The translations under genes were made by a program, and so were the position numbers. The notes below the pieces were generated by a model. The model did no database searches. It saw only the letters and a program-made list of their open reading frames with translations, and had not been told where the DNA came from. DNA of 64,000 nt, taken from the NCBI RefSeq assembly GCF_019443285.1, contig NZ_CP080327.1, positions 2,166,001 through 2,230,000 on the forward strand, in the 5' to 3' direction. Positions 8,648-17,090 of the stretch are shown here, one piece after another (position 1 is the stretch's first letter; each line of letters starts with the position of its first letter). This stretch comes from Aquisediminimonas profunda. Its GTDB lineage: Bacteria > Pseudomonadota > Alphaproteobacteria > Sphingomonadales > Sphingomonadaceae.

Positions 8648-10021
8648 CTAAGGCGAACTGGTGATTGGCAGGCCAGAAGTCTTCAATAAGGGATAGACCC
8701 CCACTTCATCCATGAATGACTGCTTTAAGATCCCTTCAGCCAGATGCGCCTTGGAAGCTGGGACGATGATGCTGTCATGAACGGGAAGGCAAGGCACACC
8801 ATGGCTATAGGCAAGTGTCTCCATGGCCTTGATCACAACGCAGCTTTCAATGAAGTGAAAATCTCCCCACCTGAACTCGCTCCTAGGCCAGTCTTTGAGC
8901 ACTGGAATGGCATCAATGATAAGTTCCTTCGTTGCGGCAATGGGATAGGTCTTACCTAGGGCTGCCCCTATATCTTCAGGTAGGCTCTCGCGCACTTTTG
9001 ACGACCACTTGAGGTGATAGCGGCTATGCCCAAGGGTCATCGTCACCCAGGCCTTAACGACTGGACGCGGCAAACCCTCGATGATGTATGGGTCCACCAA
9101 TATTGAGGTCCTATCGCCCTTAAGCGCCCTTAGGATCGTCAGGTGACAAGCCTTCACATCAATCTCGACAACCGCCTCGCCATCTATCGTCATGGCAGAG
9201 CGTTCCTCAGCGTTCGCACTCTGATAGCTGTTGGCACCCAAAGAATAGAGGCGTCCGCCCTTGTTCCACCTATATTCATCACGACCGCCCTGACTGAACA
9301 CGCGCGAAAACCCTCGATGACCCAAGCCCTCTATGAGATGGTTCGACAGGAATGTGTTGAGCTTGACGACCTGAGTATGAAGTGCGGCTTCGACGGGGCC
9401 TTCAAGGTCGATGGGAATGCTCCTGCCTTTGATTTTGAAGCCATGTATCACTCGCGAGCCCTCACGGCACTGGAGGGGGAACATGACACCGGCTTCGGGG
9501 TTCGAAGGCACTACCTGGAAATGCTCTCGCCAATTCTCCGGACTAATGCCCTTCGCCTCTGATTGCCTGAATAGGGCGTCCGTCCCTCTGGCCCGAGTGG
9601 CTTGGCCATGATGATAGGAGGCTTTCCCGCTGAACACTACCTTTTGCTGGAACCCTTTGGCTACTTCAATCAGCCCTAAGGTCTGAAGGCCGCGATGTGC
9701 AGCAATAAAGGTGTCGTGCCCAACCCCCGGTGCCACAAACCCATTGGCACGATGTGAGCGAAAGCCATACGTGGCTCGATCCTTTTCGGCATTGATGAGG
9801 AGGTCACACAACAACGCTCCAACAGCTCGCGTGAATAACCTGCCAGGCTTCGGGCGCCTGACATCTGGCTTGGCAGTATGCAGCTCCGAGGCTATCTCTC
9901 CTACCCACTCGATTGCCGATGCGGATGTGGGAACACCCTCCAATTTCATATAGCGAGAGGCGGACGCTTGTGCTGCGGTTATCCTAAGCCCGTCAGGTGC
10001 TTCCGCTAAAATGGCCATCAA
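8648..10021 (-). CDS. Superfamily-A-like polymerase (TV-Pol-like)
   Basis: 457 aa. The second half reads as a polymerase palm. Motif A is VVEIDVKACHLTIL (Asp288), preceded by GRLYSLGANSYQ and MTIDGE as in phage and transposon polymerases. Motif B is RPVVKAWVTMTLG (Arg319-x3-Lys323-x7-Gly331). Motif C is LPVHDSIIV (His415-Asp416). This A/B/C pattern is that of family A DNA polymerases and T7-like RNA polymerases, and the short size fits the transposon-virus polymerases proposed as primase-polymerases of mobile elements. No exonuclease or thumb motif is recognised. The start overlaps the serine-recombinase stop by 4 nt. The polymerase assignment rests on motif reading alone. Confidence 0.6.
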   Translation of the reverse strand: MMAILAEAPDGLRITAAQASASRYMKLEGVPTSASAIEWVGEIASELHTAKPDVRRPKPGRLFTRAVGALLCDLLINAEKDRATYGFRSHRANGFVAPGVGHDTFIAAHRGLQTLGLIEVAKGFQQKVVFSGKASYHHGQATRARGTDALFRQSEAKGISPENWREHFQVVPSNPEAGVMFPLQCREGSRVIHGFKIKGRSIPIDLEGPVEAALHTQVVKLNTFLSNHLIEGLGHRGFSRVFSQGGRDEYRWNKGGRLYSLGANSYQSANAEERSAMTIDGEAVVEIDVKACHLTILRALKGDRTSILVDPYIIEGLPRPVVKAWVTMTLGHSRYHLKWSSKVRESLPEDIGAALGKTYPIAATKELIIDAIPVLKDWPRSEFRWGDFHFIESCVVIKAMETLAYSHGVPCLPVHDSIIVPASKAHLAEGILKQSFMDEVGVYPLLKTSGLPITSSP

Positions 10022-10587
10022 GAGGCCCCTAGGCCCTCCCGAGCCTCCATGGCCCTATAGACGCTCGCCCGTCCGATCTGGAGACGCCTTGCGACCTCTG
10101 CGGGCCCTACGCCCTCAGCAAGGAGCAGCCGAACCTTCTCACGGTCGATGGCGACTGGACGGCCCTTGTAGCGCCCCTCCGCCTTGGCCTTAGCGATGCC
10201 CTCCATCTGCCGTTCCTTCCGGATGTCAGCCTCAAAGGCGGCAACGGCACCTAAGACCCCAAGCATCAACCGGCCGGATGAGGTGGTGGTATCGACAGCA
10301 CTTTGGCTGAGGCAGCGGAAGCCGACGTTCTTTGCCGTCAGCTTGTCGAGGATGGTGAACAGGTCGCCCACTGAACGGGCAAGGCGATCAAGACGAGTTA
10401 CGATTAGCGTATCCCCCTCGCGGAGATAGTCCAAAGCCTCGGCCAACTGGTCACGACCCTCTGTAGAGCGTCCTGACATCTTCTCGGAGAAGATCTTTTC
10501 GCACCCTGCGTCCTTCAGGGCCTCAAGCTGCACATCGAGCGATTGCCCCGTTGAACTGACCCTAGCGTATCCTACAAGCTGACCCAC
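10018..10587 (-). CDS. Small serine recombinase (resolvase/invertase)
   Basis: About 189 aa. The N-terminal catalytic domain reads VGYARVSSTGQSLDVQ (nucleophile Ser in RVSS), then TRLDRLARS and GAVAAFEADIRKER, typical of Pin/Hin/Tn3 resolvases. The C terminus has a helix-turn-helix (GPAEVARRLQIGRASVYRAM). I choose GTG at 10587 because GGAGGT lies 6 nt upstream; an in-frame ATG at 10611 has no good ribosome site. The 3' end overlaps the polymerase-like gene by ATGA, so the pair is co-translated. Short repeats upstream may be its recombination site. Confidence 0.93.
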   Translation of the reverse strand: MGQLVGYARVSSTGQSLDVQLEALKDAGCEKIFSEKMSGRSTEGRDQLAEALDYLREGDTLIVTRLDRLARSVGDLFTILDKLTAKNVGFRCLSQSAVDTTTSSGRLMLGVLGAVAAFEADIRKERQMEGIAKAKAEGRYKGRPVAIDREKVRLLLAEGVGPAEVARRLQIGRASVYRAMEAREGLGAS

Positions 10588-10603
10588 GGTACGACCTCCC
10601 GAC

Positions 10604-10712
10604 TGTCTCATTTATCTCTAAGGATTGGCTAGTCGCATGTCTCATAAATCTAATCAAGCTTAAATGAGACGTTGATTGTGTCTCACTGACATGTTCCCTG
10701 TGAGTATACTCA
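10604..10712. repeat. GTCTCAT iterons and palindrome upstream of the recombinase
   Basis: Four related copies occur: TGTCTCATTTA (10604-10614), TGTCTCATAAA (10638-10648), the inverted TTAAATGAGACG (10660-10671) and GTGTCTCACTGA (10678-10689). A perfect palindrome TGAGTATACTCA follows at 10701-10712. This could be a res-type site, an operator or an iteron set; the sequence alone does not decide. Confidence 0.6.
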
Positions 10713-10874
10713 TTCGGACATCGCAACGAGAACATCTACCAAAGCCGTTCGTAGATTATGGATCAACCAGGGCGGACAAACTGTTTGAAGGGCGGCCGTT
10801 GCGCATAGCCAGCTCGACTGATAGGAAATTGTCTATGTAAGGCTTGGGTTCCCCAAGAGAAGAGGGAGCATCAG

Positions 10875-11813
10875 GTGCCATTAGAAGACGGTCTCAATTC
10901 TGATATTACATCTTTTAGGATGGCGGATAAGGTCCTAACAGCTTTCTTCGAAGAGAAAGACGCTATTCTTTCCGTACTGCGCAATCATCCCGAACTAGGC
11001 AAAAGGCCGTACGCTTTATCATACGACTACCATCGAAATAAGATGACTTGCCCCAGTAAATTCCCAAAGGACAATCCAATCCACATGGCTTTGGTGAAAG
11101 CAGGATTAGATCGCTTTGGCGCTCTTCTGGCAAAGAATGGCCGTTGGAAAAATGCGGTAAAACTTCTTACTTCGGTGGAGGGGTTGGAAAAGAAACTCTA
11201 TATAGAAGGATTTGAGCTCATAGATGCGGCTCTATATCTTGTCATAATTCTAAACATCTACGAGCCGAACCGAAACCTGATCCAAAACCTGATTGGCACC
11301 CATACACAGATTGATGCACTTGGCCGTGAAAACCTAAATGCTGTCCAAAAGTCATTAGAAAAGGTCGTTAAAAAGTTCGCGGGAGATACTTCCTTCATCG
11401 ACTTTTACGACAATACAGCCAGGGCACTAATTGTTTTGGCAAAGCATGATGCAGCTGTTCTCAAAATTTCGAAGACTGCTGGGCGCGGCATAGATTTCGA
11501 ACGAGATTGCGAGCGTCGATTGGTAGACGGTGGATTTGAAGTCCATATCACGCCGATGAGCGGTGATTTTGGCGCTGATCTCATCGCATCAAAGGACGAT
11601 CTTGGATACGCAGTCCAATGCAAAGACACGGTTAAGCCGGTTGGAGTGAAGGCCATCCAAGAGGCTGTGGCAGCTCGTTCGCATTATCGAACCGACTATG
11701 CCGTCGTTTGTGCATCAGGCGGTTTTACAGAAGCTGCCATTGAGCTGGCTTCATCAAACAGGGTGATCCTTTGCAACGCGGATCAAATTGTAAAGCGGCT
11801 TGATGCTGTGTGA
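10875..11813 (+). CDS. Mrr-like restriction endonuclease
   Basis: 312 aa, GTG start with AGAGGGA 7 nt upstream. The C-terminal ~110 residues form an Mrr-type PD-(D/E)xK domain: GIDFERDCERRL (Glu209), SGDFGADLIA (Asp235) and VQCK (Gln248-x-Lys250). The N-terminal ~200 residues are helical and unrecognised and may be a sensor or oligomerisation part. Type IV enzymes of this kind cut modified foreign DNA. It stands alone on the plus strand between the recombinase module and a decayed region. The nuclease domain is clear; the target is unknown. Confidence 0.8.
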   Translation: MPLEDGLNSDITSFRMADKVLTAFFEEKDAILSVLRNHPELGKRPYALSYDYHRNKMTCPSKFPKDNPIHMALVKAGLDRFGALLAKNGRWKNAVKLLTSVEGLEKKLYIEGFELIDAALYLVIILNIYEPNRNLIQNLIGTHTQIDALGRENLNAVQKSLEKVVKKFAGDTSFIDFYDNTARALIVLAKHDAAVLKISKTAGRGIDFERDCERRLVDGGFEVHITPMSGDFGADLIASKDDLGYAVQCKDTVKPVGVKAIQEAVAARSHYRTDYAVVCASGGFTEAAIELASSNRVILCNADQIVKRLDAV

Positions 11814-11902
11814 GTTGAATTCTGAGCACATCGCCTACCAGCTTACGGGTGAAGCGAAGAACCACAATGGAGACCAAAAATGGCTTCATCAGATGCAGAA
11901 GT

Positions 11903-12100
11903 TCATTGAGCGACAACGCCAGGATGGGTTGGATTGGCTAAACCCAAAGCTTCCCTAAGCGTTCGATTGAACCGCACCAGCACCTCATCAACTTCAGACG
12001 TGATCTCGGCACCGGACTTATCCAAGATTTCGGTCAGCTCAATGTCTAGTATCTCGTACCAGTCGTCGGCGGTGAAGTGGGCAAAGAGGCTTTCGGTCAT
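11903..12100 (-). CDS. Small hypothetical protein
   Basis: 65 aa, acidic (MTESLFAHFTADDWYEIL...), predicted helical, no recognised family. There is no strong ribosome site and no close neighbour on the strand. The composition looks protein-like, but the gene may be a remnant. Confidence 0.35.
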   Translation of the reverse strand: MTESLFAHFTADDWYEILDIELTEILDKSGAEITSEVDEVLVRFNRTLREALGLANPTHPGVVAQ

Positions 12101-12312
12101 TTGATGTGCATCCCATAAGCACCGACCAAATGCAAAGACATTGCCTTATGGGGCAAGAAATGTTGCGACGCTGATTTTGGTGGCTAGCGCCCATTGCATT
12201 GCTGTCGCTGTGCTTACTTGAATTTCGCGGAGCCGATAAAGGCTAAGTACCGGCAAAATGCCTCTTTGAACCATAAAGATCCGCCAGCTCTCCATTTGGT
12301 CCCAAAAATAAC

Positions 12313-12917
12313 TGAATGGTGATTAACGGGTCCCCACTCGAGGGGTTGATTATACTTGTCTCAGATTATGATCACCCATTCGCAACAACCGGGTTCGCTG
12401 CGCGCCCCTCATGGCCGGTCGGACCTTCATGTCATCCGCTCATCGCTTCAAGTCGTTTAGCCACTAATTGGGCTACTAAGCGTTATGTCGATCCGACGAT
12501 TTCGAGCCTCAACGAATTCGATGCTTTGGCGGCGATACTTGATAAAGACGTTCACTTCCCCTGTAACCAATGGGGTCTTGAAGTCATCCAAAAGTGGGAG
12601 GAACGCGCGATACCTGGAAAACGTTTCAACGAGCGGGCTGTCCTGAAGCAAGTAGTGCCGGCGAATGCATTCGAATGTGAGATCAAACCAGTCCAAAGTC
12701 TTGCCATTGAGGCCTCGCGCTCCGTCGATAGTCTGCTTGCCGTCAATCTTGTTTCTTAGGAAGACCATCATCTCGCCGATTGTGTATCCTGTGCTCTGAA
12801 AGGCTTCGTTTTTCTCTTCAGAGAATAGCTCGATGACATGCCTCAACCTTTTCCATCTCGTGAACGATGGGATTACAGGTCGATCGACAGCAAGAACTAA
12901 CTAAGTTCGGGCCGGTG
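12313..12917. repeat. Direct repeat, copy 1 of a duplicated locus
   Basis: This segment is a diverged copy of 14144-14838. The similarity covers both the C-terminal two thirds of a coding sequence and about 140 bp beyond its stop codon, where a long block around ggttcgctgcgcgcccctca is identical. Copy 1 lacks 87 bp present in copy 2. Confidence 0.85.
12457..12917 (-). pseudogene. Truncated paralogue of the DUF6994-like gene
   Basis: The readable part (12457-12846) encodes a 129-aa fragment matching the C-terminal half of the protein at 14281-15003 (IELFSEEKNEAFQSTGYTIG against IELFPEEENEAFRSIGYTIG). Upstream of its apparent ATG the homology continues but is broken by an in-frame TAG where copy 2 has GAG, and by a frame change. 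A 29-codon in-frame deletion lies at LLDDFKTP. I call it a decayed copy and not a functional gene. Confidence 0.75.
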
Positions 12918-12942
12918 ATTTAGATAACTGCCTTGCACAGTG

Positions 12943-13440
12943 TCAGGCAGGTGAATGTGATGCACGAGCATCCGCTTCCAACGCAGCAATCATACGCAAC
13001 GCAATCTCAGTCTGTTTGCCGCGCCACATCACTGGAAGAGCACCGTCATAACTGTTTGTATTTTGCGCCTCAGAACCGGCCAACTTTGTTGGCCTGACCT
13101 TCAGTCGCCAAACTAGTAGTGGAGAATACGTACGCTGTAACAGCCAGATGTCGTCAATTTCCGACCACTTATGATTTGTGATCCAAAGGGGATGATGGAA
13201 CGAGAAACCGTCTGCTGCTATCGCGAGACGTGCAGGACGAATGAAATGTGCGCTACTGCTGAGGATCCCAAAACAAAATATTATGATACCTTCGGGAGCG
13301 AGGGCAGTGGCTCGACCGTGTGGATGAATGAAAAACCAAATAAACATCGCGACGAAGAGAAGAGAGATTAGCATTCCATAAATGCCCCAACCTCGTGAAC
13401 TGTTATAGACAATTGGTTTCATTCGGTCGGTGTATCGCAC
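12943..13440 (-). CDS. Small membrane protein, PH-domain-like
   Basis: 165 aa. Two hydrophobic helices lie near residues 17-37 (WGIYGMLISLLFVAMFIWFF) and 47-66. A soluble tail follows with FSFHHPLWITNHKWSEIDDIWLL, the pattern of bacterial PH-like domains (hxxWxEIxxI). Start could be ATG at 13440 or 13422 (MKPIVYNSS). It lies between the two copies of the duplicated DUF6994-like locus. No function can be assigned. Confidence 0.6.
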   Translation of the reverse strand: MRYTDRMKPIVYNSSRGWGIYGMLISLLFVAMFIWFFIHPHGRATALAPEGIIIFCFGILSSSAHFIRPARLAIAADGFSFHHPLWITNHKWSEIDDIWLLQRTYSPLLVWRLKVRPTKLAGSEAQNTNSYDGALPVMWRGKQTEIALRMIAALEADARASHSPA

Positions 13441-13703
13441 GGCGCTAATGTCTGCAATTGGGAGGAAGCTGCCGTAGCTATGAATGACAATATGATACTT
13501 CAGCCACTGCGCTGGCTATAGGCCACTAAGTTCCACAGAGTCCTCTAATGCCCTCAGGACTCGAAGCCCACCTAAAGGCTCCCAAGTGACCTGAGCACGA
13601 CTTAGGGGTTCAGCAAGGCTTACAGCGACTCTGAGCGCCACGGTCGTGCCTGGGTCAGACGCTGTGATGACCAGCCAGTCATGCTCATGGCGAGGAATCA
13701 GTT
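13441..13703. other. Gap with an open frame lacking a start
   Basis: On the minus strand, 13516 to about 13706 reads without stop and has protein-like composition (HEHDWLVITASDPGTTVALRV), but I see no ATG, GTG or TTG with a ribosome site in that frame. It could be a remnant, or be expressed by coupling to the 66-aa gene just upstream. Confidence 0.3.
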
Positions 13704-13904
13704 CTAATGCACCACCCGATGAAGCCGCAGGGCTCTTTGCAGTGCCTTATCGAGATGATGGATCAGTTCCTCGACCTTCTCGTTCCGCTCGCAATTACCC
13801 TCCTTCATGATGCCCGTCACGATCCAGCCGATCAGGTCGTAGCTGTGAAATGCACGCTCTTCAGGGGTCATATCGTCAAAGGATTTTCTCAATGGTTGTG
13901 ACAT
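13704..13904 (-). CDS. Small hypothetical protein
   Basis: 66 aa starting MSQPLRKSFDDMTPEERAFH. I choose the ATG at 13904 because GGAG stands 6 nt upstream; the earlier ATG at 13916 overlaps that ribosome site. The protein is helical, with a short hydrophobic patch (YDLIGWIVTGIM). Family not recognised. Confidence 0.5.
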   Translation of the reverse strand: MSQPLRKSFDDMTPEERAFHSYDLIGWIVTGIMKEGNCERNEKVEELIHHLDKALQRALRLHRVVH

Positions 13905-14143
13905 GTTTGGCTCCATTTATCGATGTTCGATCAGGAGCTAGACCCACCTACACACTCGGAAGTTGCTGAAGCGGCCCACTTAGTTGCCGTCCGGCCACAT
14001 CCCCTTGCGGGTACCACCTTGCCGGGTCTGGCAGGTTGGTGAGGGCACGAGCCCGGCTCTTGATGCTTCCTGAGCAATGGTCCGGCGGACCTGGGAAGTC
14101 AACCACGTCAGTATCCCCCAGTTCCACATAGGAACCAATGTCG

Positions 14144-14838
14144 ATTGAATGGCAACGAACGGGTCCCCTTTTTAGGGTTTGATTATACCTTCCGCAGAAT
14201 GCGGTCACCTATTCGCGACTGGCGGGTTCGCTGCGCGCCCCTCATGGCCGGTCGGACCTTCATGTCATCCGCCCATCTTTTCAAGCCATGGGGCTGCTGG
14301 TTGGGTTATTATGCGTTAGGTCGATCCGACGATTTCGAGCCTCAACGAATTCGATGCTGCGATGGCGGTACTGAACATAGGCGCCCCGATCCCCTGGAAC
14401 CGATGGGGTCTTGAAGTCATCGAATGGCATAAAGAAGTTGATCGTTGCGTAGTCCTCGGTGACGAGGTCCTGCAACATAAAGAAGTCGACATACCCGTTG
14501 AAGTCATCGAACAATGCGAAGAACTCGCTATATCTGGACAACGTCTCAGCGAGTGGGCTTTCTTGGATCAAGTAGTGCCGACGGATGCATTCTAGCGTGA
14601 GATCGAGGCGGTCCGCAATCTTCCCATTGAACCCGCGTGCTCCGTTGATTGTCTGCTTGCCATCAATCTTGTTCCCAGGGAAAACCATCATCCCGCCGAT
14701 TGTGTAGCCAATGCTCCTAAAGGCCTCGTTTTCTTCCTCGGGGAATAGCTCGATGATGTGGCTCAACTTTTTCCATCTTGTGAAAGATGGGATGACTGAG
14801 TCGCTCGACAGAGAGAACTCACCCAGTTCGGAACGATG
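14144..14838. repeat. Direct repeat, copy 2 of a duplicated locus
   Basis: This is the fuller partner of 12313-12917. It contains two exact 14-bp repeats (ttgaagtcatcgaa) at 14411-14424 and 14498-14511, spaced 87 bp, which correspond to the ends of the deletion in copy 1. Confidence 0.85.
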
Positions 14839-15003
14839 ATGGAGGTAAGCGCCAGGCATAGTATCATTCAGGTAGAAGGGTCGACCGCTCGGCAATGGTT
14901 TGCTCCAAAGGAGCCGGTGGTATTGTCGAAGGGTGGGACTGTGACTGTCAGGATCCTTTCCAGCCGCGTCAGTTCTTACGTCAAATGAGGTATCAATTCG
15001 CAT
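14281..15003 (-). CDS. DUF6994-like protein
   Basis: 240 aa from ATG at 15003 (MRIDTSFDVRTDAAGKDPD), preceded by AAAGAAGA. A longer reading from 15111 adds a segment without family character. Conserved-looking blocks are HRLLWSKPLPSGRPF, GAYLHHRSELGEFSLSSDS, YTIGGMMVFPGNKI and IEFVEARNRRID. From memory these match the DUF6994 family, which has no known function. It may be a nuclease inhibitor or an abortive-infection component, but nothing in the sequence shows this. Its C-terminal part was duplicated to the left. Confidence 0.65.
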   Translation of the reverse strand: MRIDTSFDVRTDAAGKDPDSHSPTLRQYHRLLWSKPLPSGRPFYLNDTMPGAYLHHRSELGEFSLSSDSVIPSFTRWKKLSHIIELFPEEENEAFRSIGYTIGGMMVFPGNKIDGKQTINGARGFNGKIADRLDLTLECIRRHYLIQESPLAETLSRYSEFFALFDDFNGYVDFFMLQDLVTEDYATINFFMPFDDFKTPSVPGDRGAYVQYRHRSIEFVEARNRRIDLTHNNPTSSPMA

Positions 15004-15162
15004 TCTTCTTTGTACCCAATTCGTTGGTGAATTCTCCAATCGGGCCCGCTGTTGCCATTGCCGCCATCCAATTGCCAAATCTCTGGATGGTTGTGGAATG
15101 CGGACATTCAAAACAGGAAAATGCCGACTGATGCGGGCAAGGTATGCGGTCGCTATTCGGGC

Positions 15163-16929
15163 TCAGCCCATTTCGTTTTCATCCTCGACGACTTCATGTG
15201 TAATCTTGGTGAATCCCCATTTGGCCAGGCATCCTTCGAAGTAAGTCTCCCGCAACTTGAGGAAGTCTACGAAATCTGAGCGTCCTTTGATTGGCTTACG
15301 CAATACTTCAAAGGCGGTTTGAGGGATTGCTTGCCGCTCGTATCGCTGAACCACTTCTACGTCTGGCAGATTTGCCAGGGCGTCGACGATCTGAAGCGAG
15401 GGATCATCATTGAGAAAACGCCCGTTTGTGGCCGCCGTCAATTGCATTAGGTTGAGAAACAGATCAACACGGTCGCCCTTGCTCTCGTCCCAGCCGACGA
15501 GTTTCTCCACGAACTTTTTAGGAAAGATATGATGCGCGGCGGTACCAGCTAAACCAAAATTGACGGGCTCACTTGTAATGGGATCGATCAGCTTCTCTTG
15601 GTTAACTAGGCATCTAAGGAGATTTGCTATTGCTCCCTTAGTGGAAACAGAAGTGAGCGACGGGATCGTAACGTCGCGCAACCAGACAGGCATATACTCA
15701 TCTGATCCCTGCTTTATCCAATTTATTACGTCCGTCGCGTCGCCAACTTGCTTGTTATGGACCCCTTCCTGGTACCTCTGCGACAAGGCCGATCCAACGA
15801 TCCAGCGAGTCAGGCATGGGTTGACTTTAGCCTTCTCGCCTGGACCTAGCGAGGAATAGCCGACTTCCTTGAACACAATCGCCATTGGCATGAAGATCGA
15901 ATCGTACGGGATCAGGTTGTCAGTTTTATCCAGCGCCATACCAAAATTGTCTGTTAGAAACTCTCCTACCTTTGAGAGTAGCTCAGCGGCTTCATCCTTT
16001 CGGTTATTCCAAACAGCTGCCTTAAGCTCTTTTGGCAGAAGTGATTTTTTTGGATTCCCACCACCGAGAGATACAACCGTTTGAAGAGTGATCTCTCCGG
16101 ATTTATCCATGTTCTTGATTTTGGGGTACGCTGCTTTGATAATCTTCAAATCATCGCGAATGTCGATCTCATCCGAGAATAGGACGGCTACGACCAATTC
16201 AAACGGAGTCAGAACCTGTCCTGTCGAATTTAATGTCGAAAAGATCCTGCTAATCGCATCTAACTGCAACGTTGACTCAATCGATACATAGGGAACATCA
16301 GGCCCGCTAGCGATGACAAAGTGTGGTTTGATCACGTTTCTTATGAGAGGCTTACGTTCGGGATATCGGATTTCATAGAGCTCGAGATAGTGATCTCGCC
16401 ACTTCGAGTTGTCGACTCGCAAAAGGGAAGTCCATAGCAAGTGTTTTGAATTGAGAAGATTAAAAGGCTCTTTTCGGGAGATGCGCCCGACGCAGTAACC
16501 CTCATCATGATCTAATTCAGAGAGAAACTCAGCGACTGCTGCATCATCTTCGATGTTGATATCACTGCTTTCGAGCAGCTTTAAAAGCTTGTCGAGGTCG
16601 ATGAAATATTGAGATTGGGATTCTTCCGAGTCACCATAAAAAAGGTCAATGCCAGCCGTAAGACGCTGTTGTCCATCGAGGATCAGGCGCTTTGTAGTCT
16701 TGCCGCCCGCATCCTTCACGGCCCCTCGAAATGAACGCTCTTTTAGCTCTTTTTTGGTGCCTTCAAGTGCAATTAGACTGCCAATCGGGTAGCCTCGGCG
16801 AAGGGAGTCGTAAAGAGCGATGACCTGTTTTCGTGTCCATTTGAAATCACGCTGGAACGCGGGCAGCTTGATCGCGCCGTCATGTGCTTGCTCGACCCAC
16901 TTAAGGTAGCTTTCAGTTCCGGTCGCCAT
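15163..16929 (-). CDS. DUF262/HNH (GmrSD-like) protein
   Basis: 588 aa from ATG at 16929 with GGAGA upstream; a TTG six codons earlier is an alternative. The N-terminal ParB-like DUF262 domain shows LPAFQRDFKW and the nucleotide-handling motif DGQQRLTAG (residues 85-93 from this start). The C terminus has a DUF1524-type HNH motif, AAHHIFPKKF, followed by NLMQLTAATNGRF. GmrSD proteins are type IV restriction enzymes that hydrolyse NTP and cut modified DNA. The gene lies downstream of the type I RM operon on the same strand, separated by about 160 bp. Confidence 0.85.
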   Translation of the reverse strand: MATGTESYLKWVEQAHDGAIKLPAFQRDFKWTRKQVIALYDSLRRGYPIGSLIALEGTKKELKERSFRGAVKDAGGKTTKRLILDGQQRLTAGIDLFYGDSEESQSQYFIDLDKLLKLLESSDINIEDDAAVAEFLSELDHDEGYCVGRISRKEPFNLLNSKHLLWTSLLRVDNSKWRDHYLELYEIRYPERKPLIRNVIKPHFVIASGPDVPYVSIESTLQLDAISRIFSTLNSTGQVLTPFELVVAVLFSDEIDIRDDLKIIKAAYPKIKNMDKSGEITLQTVVSLGGGNPKKSLLPKELKAAVWNNRKDEAAELLSKVGEFLTDNFGMALDKTDNLIPYDSIFMPMAIVFKEVGYSSLGPGEKAKVNPCLTRWIVGSALSQRYQEGVHNKQVGDATDVINWIKQGSDEYMPVWLRDVTIPSLTSVSTKGAIANLLRCLVNQEKLIDPITSEPVNFGLAGTAAHHIFPKKFVEKLVGWDESKGDRVDLFLNLMQLTAATNGRFLNDDPSLQIVDALANLPDVEVVQRYERQAIPQTAFEVLRKPIKGRSDFVDFLKLRETYFEGCLAKWGFTKITHEVVEDENEMG

Positions 16930-17090
16930 AACGTCACTTCTCCGCAAATCGCCTCATCCCTGTCGAAGATTCTCTGAGGATGCAACGATACAGCATCATC
17001 TGAGGCGACGCGTGCCGTCAGGTCAAGGCCGTTCACAGGAGCAGGTCTCCTTGCAAGGGGTGATCTTGATTCATTCTTAAATTGATCTCT

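Noticed and set aside
10604-10712. CRISPR array
   Set aside because: The repeats are short (about 11 bp), irregularly spaced and partly inverted, unlike CRISPR repeats; no cas genes are present anywhere in the window.
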